Assembly (NCBI RefSeq): GCF_017676365.1
Contig: NZ_JADKMA010000021.1
Span: 1 to 54,876, forward strand
Direction: 5' to 3'
Length of the DNA: 54,876 bases
Source: Streptomyces oryzae
GTDB taxonomy: Bacteria > Actinomycetota > Actinomycetes > Streptomycetales > Streptomycetaceae
The translations under genes and the position numbers were made by a program. Positions 10,718 through 18,396 of the stretch are shown here, one piece after another (position 1 is the first letter of the stretch; each line of letters opens with the position of its first letter). The notes beneath the pieces were generated by a model. That model saw only the letters and a list, made by a program, of their open reading frames with translations. It searched no databases and was not told the origin of the DNA.

Positions 10718-10799
10718 GGCGGTGTGCCCGAGCGGCCAAAGGGAGCAGACTGTAAATCTGCCGGCTCAGCCTTCCTAGGTTCGAATCCTAGCGCCGCCA
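10718..10799 (+). tRNA. tRNA-Tyr(GTA), attB target and left junction of the integrated element
   Basis: An 82-nt class II tRNA. Acceptor strand GGCGGTG (10718-10724) pairs with CGCCGCC (10792-10798), discriminator A at 10799. The anticodon stem-loop around 10746-10760 presents GTA. The variable arm is long, and the T-arm GGTTCGAATCC is intact. Positions 10750-10799 are repeated at 30220-30269, so the gene is the integration target. The copy with the 5' half is here, so a functional tRNA is preserved at the left end. SLP1 of S. coelicolor also uses a tRNA-Tyr gene. Confidence 0.97.
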
Positions 10800-10802
10800 C
10801 AG
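10750..10802 (+). repeat. attL, 53-bp core repeat
   Basis: Identical over 53 bp to 30220-30272, ending two or three bases after the tRNA discriminator. The first mismatch upstream is A/T at 10749/30219, and downstream G/C at 10803/30273. The crossover must lie within this segment. Confidence 0.95.
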
Positions 10803-10808
10803 GGCAAA

Positions 10809-10855
10809 GAAATGGGCCCCTGACCAGCCATTCGGCCAGGTCAGGGGCCCATTTC
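10809..10855. terminator. Hairpin after tRNA-Tyr, carried by the element
   Basis: A 17-bp perfect stem (10809-10825 with 10839-10855) whose arms begin GAAATGGGCCCC, with an inner GCC/GGC pairing. It sits 10 bp after the tRNA and inside the element, so it is the attP-derived replacement for the chromosomal tRNA terminator that now lies beyond attR. It may also stop the leftward integrase transcript. Confidence 0.85.
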
Positions 10856-10922
10856 ATGTTTCCCCGCCGAGCTGGACGCGCCGTCTCACACTGTCTCGCT
10901 GTGAACCGCTGTTTCTCGGTGT

Positions 10923-10942
10923 GTGTGGACCACGCGTGGACC
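10923..10942 (+). other. Candidate integrase arm-type site, left
   Basis: GTGTGGACCACGCGTGGACC lies 120 bp inside attL. A copy with one mismatch, in the same orientation, lies at 30125-30144, 76 bp inside attR. Paired short repeats flanking the core on both sides are what arm-type integrase or Xis sites would look like. No binding evidence is available. Confidence 0.5.
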
Positions 10943-10965
10943 GGCTTCGGCGGGGCTTCGCCGAC

Positions 10966-12336
10966 TCACCCTTGCGGGCCTTGGAGGCGCGCTGAGATCT
11001 TGGCGTTGGCGGCCTCATCACCGTCCGTGAGGAACTTGGCGTATACGCGGAAGAGCACAGCGACGCTGTGTCCCGCCCGCTTGGCGACAAGTTGGGGTTC
11101 CACGCCCGAGCTGAGCCACGTGGACACCGCAGCGTGACGGAGGTCATACGGGCGCTTCGCCAGTGCGGTGCCGAGCTGGGCAGCCGTGAGGGCTCGGCGC
11201 CGAGCCTCGGCCCAGACCTCGCCGTATCCGGTGTCCTGGATCAGCCCACCACGTGACGTGCGGAAGAGTCGCCCGTCCGGAGCAGTGCTGTACGCGGTGA
11301 CGTGCCAGCGCAGCATGGCAACCAGCTCTGGCGGGATCGGAACGGGCCGCACGGTCTTGCGCGGCCGATGCTTGAGCCCGCTCTTCTCGTGGGCTTCCCC
11401 GCTGTCGGTCCAAGAAGAGCCTGAGCGCGGCCAGGTGTCATGCAACCGCAGGACGCCCCAGCCTCGCCGAGGAAGGTCGCAGTCGCTCAGGCGCAGCCCG
11501 ATGACTTCGGCCGGCCGGGCTGCGGCGTAGTACATGCAGCCGAAGAACGCCGCCTGATGGCGACCACGCGCGCTCTGCTCCCGCACTCCGGCCAAGAGCT
11601 TGCCCGCCTGCTTCGGGTCAGGCACGCATGCGGGGTCAACCTCCTCGTCCACTTTTTCGGGCGCTTTCCACTTGATGCGGGTGAGGGGGTTCTCGGTGAG
11701 AAGTTCCGCCTCGATCGCATACTCCAGGGCGTTGTGGAAGATCGCGCGCTTCCTGCTGATGGTCCCTGCGGCGGCTGTCTTGCCGTCCAACTTCCTGGAC
11801 AGCGCGTTGAGGGCGGCTCGGACGCGCAAACGATCTGAGAGCGCTGACGTGGGAAGCGACTTCCGCTTGAACCAGTCCAGCGTCCTGGCCACATCCGCCG
11901 GCGGTTCCTCCTCCCAGCGATTCTTGTTGAAGGCCCAGCTATAGAGGGCCGTGCGGACGGTTCTGGCGTCGGGCATGCCCTTCGTGTCCTTCACCAGTGC
12001 GGGCGTGACAGTGGCCATGGCCTCGGCCAGGGTTCGCCGTGTGGAGGCGGGGGAGTCGGTCCACTTCATCTCGATGTAGTTGCGGGCGTGCTGGTACCAC
12101 GAGAGGTCCCGCGTCTTGACGATCATGGACTTCGGCAGGCCGCTTTCCACATCGAACGGCTCGCCCTCGCGAGAAGCCGTGATGAGCTGGGCTCGTCGGC
12201 TCTCCGCCAGACCCAGCGTGAGGAACGATTCCGAGTGCGGGCGCGTGCCTACCTTCCAGCGCAGTTGGAAGGCGTGCTTCCGTCCCTCGCGCTTGCGGAT
12301 GGCCCAGATCTTGACGGTGTAGCTCCACTCGTTCAC
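10966..12336 (-). CDS. int: Tyrosine site-specific integrase
   Basis: A 456-residue tyrosine recombinase that would catalyse integration at and, with Xis, excision from tRNA-Tyr. The N-terminal SAM-like core-binding domain spans about residues 80-180 and the catalytic domain about 230-445. Catalytic residues seen are R274 (AAARPAEV), a candidate K327, R400 and H401 in YDLRHA, H423 in AGHS, and nucleophile Y432 in FRVYAKF. The first His of the usual HxLR box is replaced by Tyr (Y397), a variant I recall in other AICE and actinophage integrases. GTG 12336 overlaps the xis stop by four bases (GTGA), so I prefer it over the frame that runs 30 codons further into xis. Confidence 0.93.
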   Translation of the reverse strand: MNEWSYTVKIWAIRKREGRKHAFQLRWKVGTRPHSESFLTLGLAESRRAQLITASREGEPFDVESGLPKSMIVKTRDLSWYQHARNYIEMKWTDSPASTRRTLAEAMATVTPALVKDTKGMPDARTVRTALYSWAFNKNRWEEEPPADVARTLDWFKRKSLPTSALSDRLRVRAALNALSRKLDGKTAAAGTISRKRAIFHNALEYAIEAELLTENPLTRIKWKAPEKVDEEVDPACVPDPKQAGKLLAGVREQSARGRHQAAFFGCMYYAAARPAEVIGLRLSDCDLPRRGWGVLRLHDTWPRSGSSWTDSGEAHEKSGLKHRPRKTVRPVPIPPELVAMLRWHVTAYSTAPDGRLFRTSRGGLIQDTGYGEVWAEARRRALTAAQLGTALAKRPYDLRHAAVSTWLSSGVEPQLVAKRAGHSVAVLFRVYAKFLTDGDEAANAKISARLQGPQG

Positions 12337-12536
12337 GCCGCCTCCAGCTCTGCCTGAAACTCGTCCAGGTCGCTCCGACGCACCCGCAGGTGTCCGTTCG
12401 GCAGCCGCCGCGCGCGCGGTCCCCAACCTCGGTTCCGCCAGCGGTACCAGGTAGCGCGAGTGATCCCGAGCTCGTCCAGGACAGCGGTCAGCGGGAGCAG
12501 TTCGTCGGTGGGTCCCGTGGCGCGACGGTTGGCCAA
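12333..12536 (-). CDS. xis: Excisionase, MerR-like helix-turn-helix
   Basis: A 67-residue DNA-binding protein of the AICE excisionase type. It has an AlpA/MerR-like winged helix (LPLTAVLDELGITRATWYRW) followed by the basic wing RRLPNGHLRVRRSDLDEF. The start is TTG 12536, with GGAGGAG seven bases before it. The same frame is open upstream to ATG 12893, overlapping the replication gene stop, which would add 119 low-complexity residues. I reject that version because those codons are the iteron array and give no recognisable fold. Overlap with int implies co-translation, and Xis should bias the integrase towards excision. Confidence 0.85.
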   Translation of the reverse strand: MANRRATGPTDELLPLTAVLDELGITRATWYRWRNRGWGPRARRLPNGHLRVRRSDLDEFQAELEAA

Positions 12537-12586
12537 GGTGCTCCTCCTTCGGGGCTTACGGGCGGACTGGCTGGACGGAACCCCTG

Positions 12587-12857
12587 CCGCAGAAACCGCA
12601 GAATCCGCAGAAACCCGCGAACTTGGCTGCTGACCTGGGGTGTTGTGGTTACTAGGGTGGGCGCCGCAGAAAGCGCGGGATGTGCCGCAGAAATACGGAG
12701 CGGCCAGGCCCTCCGCGCTGTCGGAGGCGGCGCGCGGGCATTTGTGCGGCGGTTCCGTTGCTTTCTGCGGCGGCTGGCCCGACGCGGCGCCGAGGGGGCT
12801 GCGCTGCTGGTCAGCGTGCATGGCGTGGGGTTTCTGTTGTTTCTGCGGTTTGTGCGG
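12587..12857. repeat. Mirror-symmetric 9-bp iteron array, candidate replication origin
   Basis: Copies of CCGCAGAAA occur at 12587, 12596 (last base T) and 12605 in perfect tandem, then at 12664 and 12685 (21 bp apart). The reverse form TTTCTGCGG or TTTGTGCGG follows at 12741 and 12762 (again 21 bp apart), then at 12831 (degenerate), 12840 and 12849 in tandem. The two halves mirror each other around a hairpin at 12710-12727. The array fills the 353-bp gap between the replication gene and xis. Iterons beside a replication gene suggest an origin or a Rep-binding autoregulatory site. Confidence 0.7.
12710..12727. other. Central hairpin of the iteron array
   Basis: CCTCCG (12710-12715) pairs with CGGAGG (12722-12727) around a 6-nt loop. 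Its centre, 12718.5, is within a few bases of the midpoint of both the inner and outer iteron groups, which is why I treat it as part of the array. Confidence 0.5.
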
Positions 12858-12889
12858 CCGAGCGGCGGCGCGGGTGGCTGTGCGTGTGG

Positions 12890-14863
12890 TCATGCCAGCC
12901 CCTCCCGCACCTGGGGGTGGACGAGGTAGCGCGGGGCCGGTGGACGGCCGCGCTTGCCGTTCCGGGGCGGTGTGTGGATGCGCAGGTAGCCGTGTTCCTC
13001 CAGGAGGGCGACGGCCGGCTCAAGGTCGGCGACCGTGGGGAACTCCGAGCGGGAGAGCTTGGCGAACAGGTCGCGCCGGCTGACCGTCTCCCAGCCGTTC
13101 GCGGCCAGCACCTCCAGCAGGGTCCGAGCCCGCGACTGGGCGGCGTCGGCGCCCATGAGGTCGAAGACGTTCAGGGCGTGGTCGGCGAAGTATTCGCCGA
13201 TCTCGATGGCGGCCAGCATGGTGGTGTCATCGATCGGCTTGCCGTACCCGTCGTGCAGGTGCGCGGCCAGGTGCAGCAGTCCGGCGATGCGGGCGATGGC
13301 GCCGACCAGCTTGCCCGCCCATTTCTGGAGGTGGCCCAGCTTGCCGCCCTTGGGGCGGAGCTGGATCTCCAGCTCTTCCTGGTAGCTCTTCAGCGCCTTG
13401 TCGGCCGCCGGGGTGAGCTGGAGTACGGCCGGGTCTGTCCAGTCCGCCAGGGAGAGCGTGAGCGCCATGATGTTGCGCTCGTATCGGGCAGCGACAGCGT
13501 CCGGGACCGGAGCGGGGTCGCTGTTCCGGTAGCCGACCAGGGATTCCGGCATGGAGTAGAGGAAGCGGGCGAGGAGGCCGCGCCCGTCGAATCCGCGGTG
13601 CTTGCCGATGTCCTCCAGGACGGTCGGCTGCACTGCCAGACCCATGGTCAGCGCCGGGGCTTCGATGGACTCCTCGCGGGAGCGGCGGTCGACGCGCAAC
13701 CGGTCTCCCGCATGCCCCTTCAGGAAGACTTCCATGTTGGGGGTGCCGGAGTAGCGGCCGGCGATGATGTCGAAGATGCCGCCCTCGGCCGACATGACGG
13801 CCAGGCGCCCGCCCTGCTCAGCCATGAGGGAGGTGACCGTCTCCGGCGTGGAGTCGTCGGCCAGCAGCCGGGGCCGTGCGGGCACGGTGAGCCCTTCGGC
13901 TTGCTGTGCCAGGCCGATCGCTTCGGCGACGAGCGAGTCACGCTCGGGTCCCTCGGCCGCCGCCGCGCGGGCGGCGGCCTTGTCGGCAGTTTCCTGAGCC
14001 ATCTTCCGCGTCAGGTCGGCCTCAACGATGCGTCCGGCCATCTCTTCCGCGAGCGACTTCTCTGCTTCGTAGAGCGGTCCGGTCATCGCGGCGAAGACGG
14101 CGCTCTTCCGGTTGGCGGGTGGAAGCGCGACGACCACGTACAGGTTGGTCGGCTCGCGCCACCGGCCGCGCACCTGCACGACGCAGCGACCACCGGCAGC
14201 CGTCGCCAGGACGGACAGGGCCAGGGAGCCCGCCATATCGACGGGCGTCTGCGTTTCCTCGGCGATGCCGGCGGCGAAGTTGCGCAGCCAGCCGGGGAAG
14301 GTGTGCAGAGGGAAGGCCGGGAGCGTCGGGCGGGTGTTGAGGGGGATGGGCTCCGTCCAGGTGTCCGGCAGCTTCTCGTCGCCGAGAGCGAGCGCTTCGC
14401 GCACCTCGGCCGCCGAAGCGTCCGGGGTCGACGCGGCCTGGACGAGCCGCGTTCCGGCCTCGATGAGGCGGCGCCGCTCGGCCAGTTCGTGAACGATCTC
14501 GGCGTAGTACGCGGCGTGCGCGGCGGTTGGGACGGCCTGAACGAGGGACTGGACGTAGCCAGGGCCGCCGACGCGACGCAGCTCGCCGAGGCGGCCCAGG
14601 TGGTGCGCGAGGGTGATCGGGTCGACCGGCTGGCCCTCTTCGTGCAGGGCGAGGATGGCGCGGTGAATCGTCTCGTGGGCGGGCCGGTAGTAGTCCTCCG
14701 GGCTCAGGGACTTCACCACGTCCGAGATGGCCTCGCCGCGGAGCATCATCGCCCCCAGTACGGCCGCCTCGGCTTCCACGTCGCTCGGCGGGCCGCTGTT
14801 TTCGGACTGATCGAACAGTGCGCGCACATTGCTGTACGGCGCGTCCATGGATTCAGATGGCAT
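12890..14863 (-). CDS. DnaB-N / DUF3987 replication-type ATPase
   Basis: A 657-residue protein with two parts. Residues about 25-130 match the N-terminal domain of replicative helicase DnaB (DVEAEAAVLGAMM, YYRPAHETIHRAI, DPITLAHHLGR). Residues about 175-600 match the DUF3987 ATPase family, with an atypical Walker A, PPANRKS (K253), in place of GxxGxGK. The C-terminus looks like a winged helix. ATG 14863 follows AGGAGG at eight bases and a conserved leader hairpin. Position between the transfer genes and xis/int, beside the iterons, suggests it is the element's replication initiator or helicase. That role is inferred; it is not one of the Rep types (RepSA, RepAM, Prim-Pol) I know from AICEs. 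Confidence 0.7.
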   Translation of the reverse strand: MPSESMDAPYSNVRALFDQSENSGPPSDVEAEAAVLGAMMLRGEAISDVVKSLSPEDYYRPAHETIHRAILALHEEGQPVDPITLAHHLGRLGELRRVGGPGYVQSLVQAVPTAAHAAYYAEIVHELAERRRLIEAGTRLVQAASTPDASAAEVREALALGDEKLPDTWTEPIPLNTRPTLPAFPLHTFPGWLRNFAAGIAEETQTPVDMAGSLALSVLATAAGGRCVVQVRGRWREPTNLYVVVALPPANRKSAVFAAMTGPLYEAEKSLAEEMAGRIVEADLTRKMAQETADKAAARAAAAEGPERDSLVAEAIGLAQQAEGLTVPARPRLLADDSTPETVTSLMAEQGGRLAVMSAEGGIFDIIAGRYSGTPNMEVFLKGHAGDRLRVDRRSREESIEAPALTMGLAVQPTVLEDIGKHRGFDGRGLLARFLYSMPESLVGYRNSDPAPVPDAVAARYERNIMALTLSLADWTDPAVLQLTPAADKALKSYQEELEIQLRPKGGKLGHLQKWAGKLVGAIARIAGLLHLAAHLHDGYGKPIDDTTMLAAIEIGEYFADHALNVFDLMGADAAQSRARTLLEVLAANGWETVSRRDLFAKLSRSEFPTVADLEPAVALLEEHGYLRIHTPPRNGKRGRPPAPRYLVHPQVREGLA

Positions 14864-14878
14864 GCTGGTGCCCTCCTG

Positions 14879-14945
14879 TTTCCTGGTTGGGATAGGGAGA
14901 CCGGAGGCGGCGGGCGACCTTGGTCGGGAGTGCCGCCGCCTCCGG
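14879..14945 (-). promoter_or_regulatory. Leader hairpin copy 1, before the replication gene
   Basis: Read on the minus strand: a perfect 13-bp stem (14945-14933 with 14913-14901) and a 19-nt loop containing CCCGACCAAG. Then comes the box TCTCCCTATCCCAACCAGGA (from 14900), the ribosome site and ATG 14863. Copies 2 and 3 lie at 18397-18460 and 19837-19899. It could be an attenuator, RNA-stabilising element or protein-binding leader. Confidence 0.65.
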
Positions 14946-14951
14946 GCGTAG

Positions 14952-15338
14952 CTAGGAGTCGGTACGGGCCTTGAGCCAGGCCAGGTACTCCTGGCGGACG
15001 TAGGGCCGGTAGGAACGACCGGGCGGGTTCAGCAGCGGCTTGATGGGGCCGCGCGTCGTGTAGTGGGTGTGGTCGAAGTCGGCGAGCCGTCCGGCCGCCT
15101 CTTCCGCCGTCTCGACTGCTGCGGCAGCGACTTCGGGCGCGTGCTTCTCGACCTGGTCGAGAGCGATGCGGTCGAGTAGGGCGGCCTTGCGGAGCCAGAA
15201 TTCGCGTCCCATCGGCACGCCGAATTCCCTGTCGGCTGCCGCGCCGGCCACCCACGAAATCTCTCGGGTGATGCGGGGCGCGTCCGCGTACGCGGACGCG
15301 GGGGACGGGCACATCGCGGCATTGGGGTCGGGGATCAC
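14952..15338 (-). CDS. Hypothetical AICE protein, 128 aa
   Basis: GTG 15338 is five bases after GGAGG, and the frame has Streptomyces codon usage. The protein is soluble and mostly helical, with an Ala-rich middle (residues 55-85), a His/Tyr segment DHTHYTTRGPIKPLL and a C-terminal YLAWLKAR. No domain is recognised. It lies directly upstream of the replication gene in the leftward operon, separated from it by leader hairpin copy 1, so a replication or maintenance accessory role is possible but unsupported. Confidence 0.65.
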   Translation of the reverse strand: MIPDPNAAMCPSPASAYADAPRITREISWVAGAAADREFGVPMGREFWLRKAALLDRIALDQVEKHAPEVAAAAVETAEEAAGRLADFDHTHYTTRGPIKPLLNPPGRSYRPYVRQEYLAWLKARTDS

Positions 15339-15357
15339 TTCGCCTCCTGGGGTTGGC

Positions 15358-15459
15358 TCACTGCTGGGTTTCGAGCGCTTTGATCAGCTCCGCGACGCTC
15401 CCGCCGAGAGCGGTGAGCCGGTGTTCGATGGCCTGCCAGGACTCGGGGTCGATGGCCAT
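15358..15459 (-). CDS. Possible 33-aa peptide
   Basis: A short frame starting MAIDPESWQAIEHRLTALGG and ending at TGA 15358, 19 bp before the next gene's start. The composition looks protein-like: amphipathic, with a Trp and Leu/Ile heptads. Similar sense continues upstream of the ATG for about 25 codons without a normal start codon, and no ribosome site is obvious. It may be real with a non-canonical start, or the remnant of a longer gene. Confidence 0.35.
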   Translation of the reverse strand: MAIDPESWQAIEHRLTALGGSVAELIKALETQQ

Positions 15460-15591
15460 GAGGCTGGCGACGGCGGTGCCTCGGTCGCCGCGTTCGAGGG
15501 CAGTGAAGGCGTCGCGCAGCTCGCCCGACGGCCATAAGTGAGATGCGCTGCGGGAGGGGTGCTATGGCGTTCAAAGCGTTCTCCGTTCTGG

Positions 15592-15786
15592 TCAGTTGCC
15601 GATGTCTGCGATGGCGTCGCTGAGGGCGCCGATGAACTGGGTGATGGTGGGGGCCGCGTCGGTCTCGGAGAGGCTGAAGCCGAAGAGGGCGACGAGGATG
15701 AAGGCGCCGACGCCGATGGCGCGGAACTTCAGCGCGACGGCGACGAGGACGCCGAGGACGAGCACGACGGAAACCGTGAGGGTCAT
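15592..15786 (-). CDS. Small membrane protein of the transfer operon
   Basis: A 64-residue protein. Residues 3-40 are two adjoining hydrophobic segments (VSVVLVLGVLVAVAL and VGAFILVALFGF) separated by KFRAIG; the tail is polar. Small membrane proteins at this place in AICE transfer operons are often called Spd (spread) proteins, needed for pock size and intramycelial plasmid spread. This one has no specific signature, so the role is inferred from position between tra and rep. ATG 15786 follows a weak GAAAGG. Confidence 0.65.
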   Translation of the reverse strand: MTLTVSVVLVLGVLVAVALKFRAIGVGAFILVALFGFSLSETDAAPTITQFIGALSDAIADIGN

Positions 15787-15807
15787 GGCATGAGCCTTTC
15801 GGTGGGG

Positions 15808-16059
15808 TCAGCGGGTGCCTTGGTCGTGGAGTCGGGAGGCGCGGTTGTAGAGCCAGCGGCCGAGGCGGATGCGCTTGCCGTGACCGTCGCAGCGGCGGCA
15901 GTCCTTGCCGCGCCAGAGCTGGCCGCGCCGGTTGGTCTTGAGGTGGAAGCCGAAGCCTCGGCACTTGCGGCAGGTGCCGAACGGGGAGATCGCGCACAGC
16001 GCGGCGTAACAGAGGGTGAGGAAGAGGAGGCCGGGTATAGCGGCCAGGATGTCGGTCAT
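15808..16059 (-). CDS. Small membrane-anchored zinc-ribbon protein
   Basis: An 83-residue protein with one N-terminal hydrophobic helix (about residues 5-25, IPGLLFLTLCYAALCAI). Two DnaJ-type half zinc motifs follow, CRKCRGFGF and CRRCDGHGK, separated by about 22 residues, and then a basic tail. The pair could make one zinc site, as in the DnaJ Cys-rich domain. It is the first gene after the tra gene and its palindrome cluster. A membrane anchor plus a zinc site that may bind DNA or protein suits a transfer-associated role, but no function is known to me. Confidence 0.7.
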   Translation of the reverse strand: MTDILAAIPGLLFLTLCYAALCAISPFGTCRKCRGFGFHLKTNRRGQLWRGKDCRRCDGHGKRIRLGRWLYNRASRLHDQGTR

Positions 16060-16101
16060 GGAGCCCTCCCAGGGCGGGTTTTCGGGCGTGCGAGGAGAGG
16101 G

Positions 16102-16189
16102 CCGCTATCCGCTAGCGGCCTGATCAGGTGGGATATGGGGCGCTAGCGGGGCCGCTAACGTTAGCGGTGGCTGCCGCTAGCGCCAGCGG
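16102..16189. repeat. Cluster of CTAG-core palindromes, candidate clt or operator locus
   Basis: Between the tra stop and the next gene start lie CCGCTATCCGCTAGCGG (16102-16118), CCTGATCAGG (16119-16128), GCGCTAGCGG (16140-16149), CCGCTAACGTTAGCGG (16152-16167, perfect 16-bp palindrome) and CCGCTAGCGCCAGCGG (16174-16189). The last two start 22 bp apart, two helical turns. TraB-type translocases recognise short repeats in a clt locus, which in some Streptomyces plasmids is next to the traB 3' end. Repressor operators are the alternative. Confidence 0.65.
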
Positions 16190-16199
16190 CCCCGGACGC

Positions 16200-18386
16200 T
16201 CATCCGGCGTCGCGCTTGTCGTCACGCTCCGCAGCAGTGCGGGCGATGTCGACGCGGATGATGCCGCGCCGGTTGACGACCTTGCCGTCGATGCGGCGGC
16301 CGATCTGGGTTGTCTCGATGCCGAAGGGCTTGAGCGCGGCGGTCAGTTGCTCGGCGCCCCAGCCCTCGTAGGTCTCGGGGCGCAGTTCGGCCAGGCGCTC
16401 GATGACCGTCTCGTTCCACACCTTGGCTTCCTTGGGCGGAACGACGGCGAGGATGTCAGCGAGAAGCGTCTCGTTGCGCCCCTCGCGCTGCGGCTCCTCG
16501 CCAGCGGCCATGCCGCTGAGGGTGCCTGCCTTGATGCGCGCCTGGCGGGCGCGCTCACAGACGCTGTCGGCCTGGGGGTTGTCGAGGTAGTAGCCTCGCA
16601 CGATCTGCGGCTCGTCGACGGCGCCGACGAGGTAGCCGATGCCCTTGTCGGACTTGGTGAAGGTGCTGGCCTGGATGCCCCTCTTGTACATCGAGGTGCC
16701 GAGGATCATGTCGTTCTCCGTCTGCCCCATCACGCGCATGCAGAAGCGGGTACCGACGTTGGCGCTGATGGCCGTAGGAAGCGAGTCCTTGTCCGGGCGC
16801 TGAGTGGCCAGCAGCAGGATGACGCCCAGAGCGCGGCCGCGCTTGATGATGGCCGTGCACAGGTTCGCCGCTTCCTTGCGGTACTTGTCGTGCATGAACA
16901 GCTCTTGGCACTCGTCAATGGCCAGGACCAGCGGGTGCAGGCCCAGACTCTTGGTCTTGGCCAGTTCGGCGGTGACTTTGTTCTCCGGGCACTTGTCCTT
17001 GGGCAGCGAGGCGATGACCTTCGCCCGACGCTCCAAGTCCCGGTAGACGTAGCGCAAGGACTCCAGAGCAGCGGCGGCCGTGGCGTCATCAGGCCCGCTG
17101 CCGTAGTCGGCCGCGACCTTGGCCAGCGGCGCCAGGTCGCCGGTTCCCTTCAGCTCCCACACCAGCAGCTCGGCACGCACGTCCAGCGCGGCGGCCAGCA
17201 GCAGGTTGCGCAGTGCGAAGGTCTTGCCCATGCCCGGCATGGCACCGATCAGTACGTTGTCGTACATCAGCGTCAGGTCGACACCCCGGCCACGCTGGTC
17301 GGTGCCGAACGGGACGGGCTTGAACAGCGAGAGCGCCCCGCTGTTGAGCAGCGGTCCGGGGTTGGGCTTGCCCTTGTTGAGCGCCTGATGTCCGACCCAG
17401 AGCATCATGCGGCCGGCGTGCTCGTCCGGCACCGGCTCGGGCCACACGCAGCCCAGCGGGCGGCGCAGCCCGGAGGCGAGGCGTTCGCGGCGGTCAAGGA
17501 TGTCGGCCACCGTCACGCCGTACGGCAGGTCGACGTCCGCGCGCCATCCGGGGCCGTCCTGCCGGATCGGGTGCGGGAAGGTGATGCCCTCCCCGCCCTT
17601 GCCGAGCGCCTTGTTGATCTCGGCGATGCCCAGCGCGCCCAGAGCGCGCTCGATCATCGGGGAGGTCAGCCGCTCCACATGTGTGGGCACCACGGCCTGC
17701 GAGATGATCGGCTTGTCGGCGGGCGCCCCTACGCGGCCGAGAACGAGTACCAGCGCAGTACCCGAGAGGGCCAGCAGTCCCGTGGGCGCCAGGACGTAGC
17801 AGGCGAGTGCAGCCGGGAAGCCGACCAGCAGCGAGAGCGCCACCACAGCGCCGCGCCACCGCACGCGCCGGTCACGCTGCCGGGAGAGCTTCAGATACTC
17901 CCCGATGTCCTCGCTCGCTGCGGCTGCCTGCCGCAGCGGCTCACCCTCGGCGTCGGACACCCACCGCAGCGTCCCCCCGACGACCTTGGCCGCGCCCAAC
18001 GGAGAACGGGCCGCGAGGTTCGCCGCGTAGTAGGGGGTGCGGATGGCGTGGTACGCGGCGGTGTGGCCGACGTACCCGACCAGCCAGCCGGCCGCGTCCA
18101 GCAACTCGGGCTTGGAGCGCAGCCAGCCGGGCAGCAACGCGTTTCGCCGCGCGCCTCGGATGCGCTCCATCAGCCCAGGGCCGGAGATCGCCGGCGGGTC
18201 CACCATCACGGGCGTGTCGCCCGACTCAGCCTCCTCCGACCTGTCGGTCGGTGGGACGCTGTCCGCCTCGGCCGAGGCGGTACGGGCCGACCGAGCTTTG
18301 TCGAAGTCGAGCACCCTGCCCGGCTCTCCCTCGGCCATCTCCGATTCGAGCCGCCTGAACAGCTCGTTCTCGTCCTCGTGGTTCAC
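16200..18386 (-). CDS. tra: FtsK/SpoIIIE (TraB/TraSA-type) conjugal DNA translocase
   Basis: A 728-residue protein that would move double-stranded element DNA between mycelial cells. Two transmembrane helices lie near residues 180-220. The motor domain has Walker A GAMPGMGKT (K388) and Walker B LVLAIDECQE (D491, E492), then ATQRPDKDSLPTAI, the typical FtsK/TraB sensor region. The last ~85 residues look like the DNA-recognition winged helix (gamma-like domain) that reads clt repeats. GTG 18386 sits eight bases after GGAAGG. A TTG two codons earlier overlaps the ribosome site and is less likely. Leader hairpin copy 2 precedes it and the palindrome cluster follows its stop. Confidence 0.9.
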   Translation of the reverse strand: MNHEDENELFRRLESEMAEGEPGRVLDFDKARSARTASAEADSVPPTDRSEEAESGDTPVMVDPPAISGPGLMERIRGARRNALLPGWLRSKPELLDAAGWLVGYVGHTAAYHAIRTPYYAANLAARSPLGAAKVVGGTLRWVSDAEGEPLRQAAAASEDIGEYLKLSRQRDRRVRWRGAVVALSLLVGFPAALACYVLAPTGLLALSGTALVLVLGRVGAPADKPIISQAVVPTHVERLTSPMIERALGALGIAEINKALGKGGEGITFPHPIRQDGPGWRADVDLPYGVTVADILDRRERLASGLRRPLGCVWPEPVPDEHAGRMMLWVGHQALNKGKPNPGPLLNSGALSLFKPVPFGTDQRGRGVDLTLMYDNVLIGAMPGMGKTFALRNLLLAAALDVRAELLVWELKGTGDLAPLAKVAADYGSGPDDATAAAALESLRYVYRDLERRAKVIASLPKDKCPENKVTAELAKTKSLGLHPLVLAIDECQELFMHDKYRKEAANLCTAIIKRGRALGVILLLATQRPDKDSLPTAISANVGTRFCMRVMGQTENDMILGTSMYKRGIQASTFTKSDKGIGYLVGAVDEPQIVRGYYLDNPQADSVCERARQARIKAGTLSGMAAGEEPQREGRNETLLADILAVVPPKEAKVWNETVIERLAELRPETYEGWGAEQLTAALKPFGIETTQIGRRIDGKVVNRRGIIRVDIARTAAERDDKRDAG

Positions 18387-18396
18387 TGACAATTCC

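Noticed and set aside
12587..12857. CRISPR-like array
   Set aside because: The repeat is 9 bp, partly without spacers and in both orientations, with no cas genes nearby.
12333..12893. 186-aa excisionase starting at ATG 12893
   Set aside because: The extra 119 residues are iteron DNA read as protein, low in complexity. TTG 12536 has an excellent GGAGGAG site and gives the usual xis length. The ATGA overlap with the upstream gene keeps a small doubt.
12680..14974. A 764-codon plus-strand frame opposite the replication gene
   Set aside because: Antisense to a protein with recognisable DnaB-N and DUF3987 domains; composition is of the shadow type.
15335..15997. 220-aa minus-strand frame
   Set aside because: Arg/Pro/His-rich shadow covering three small genes that have better starts and plausible membrane or zinc features.
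16128..18389. A 753-codon plus-strand frame opposite tra
   Set aside because: It is an exact shadow of the translocase gene, which has complete Walker motifs on the other strand.
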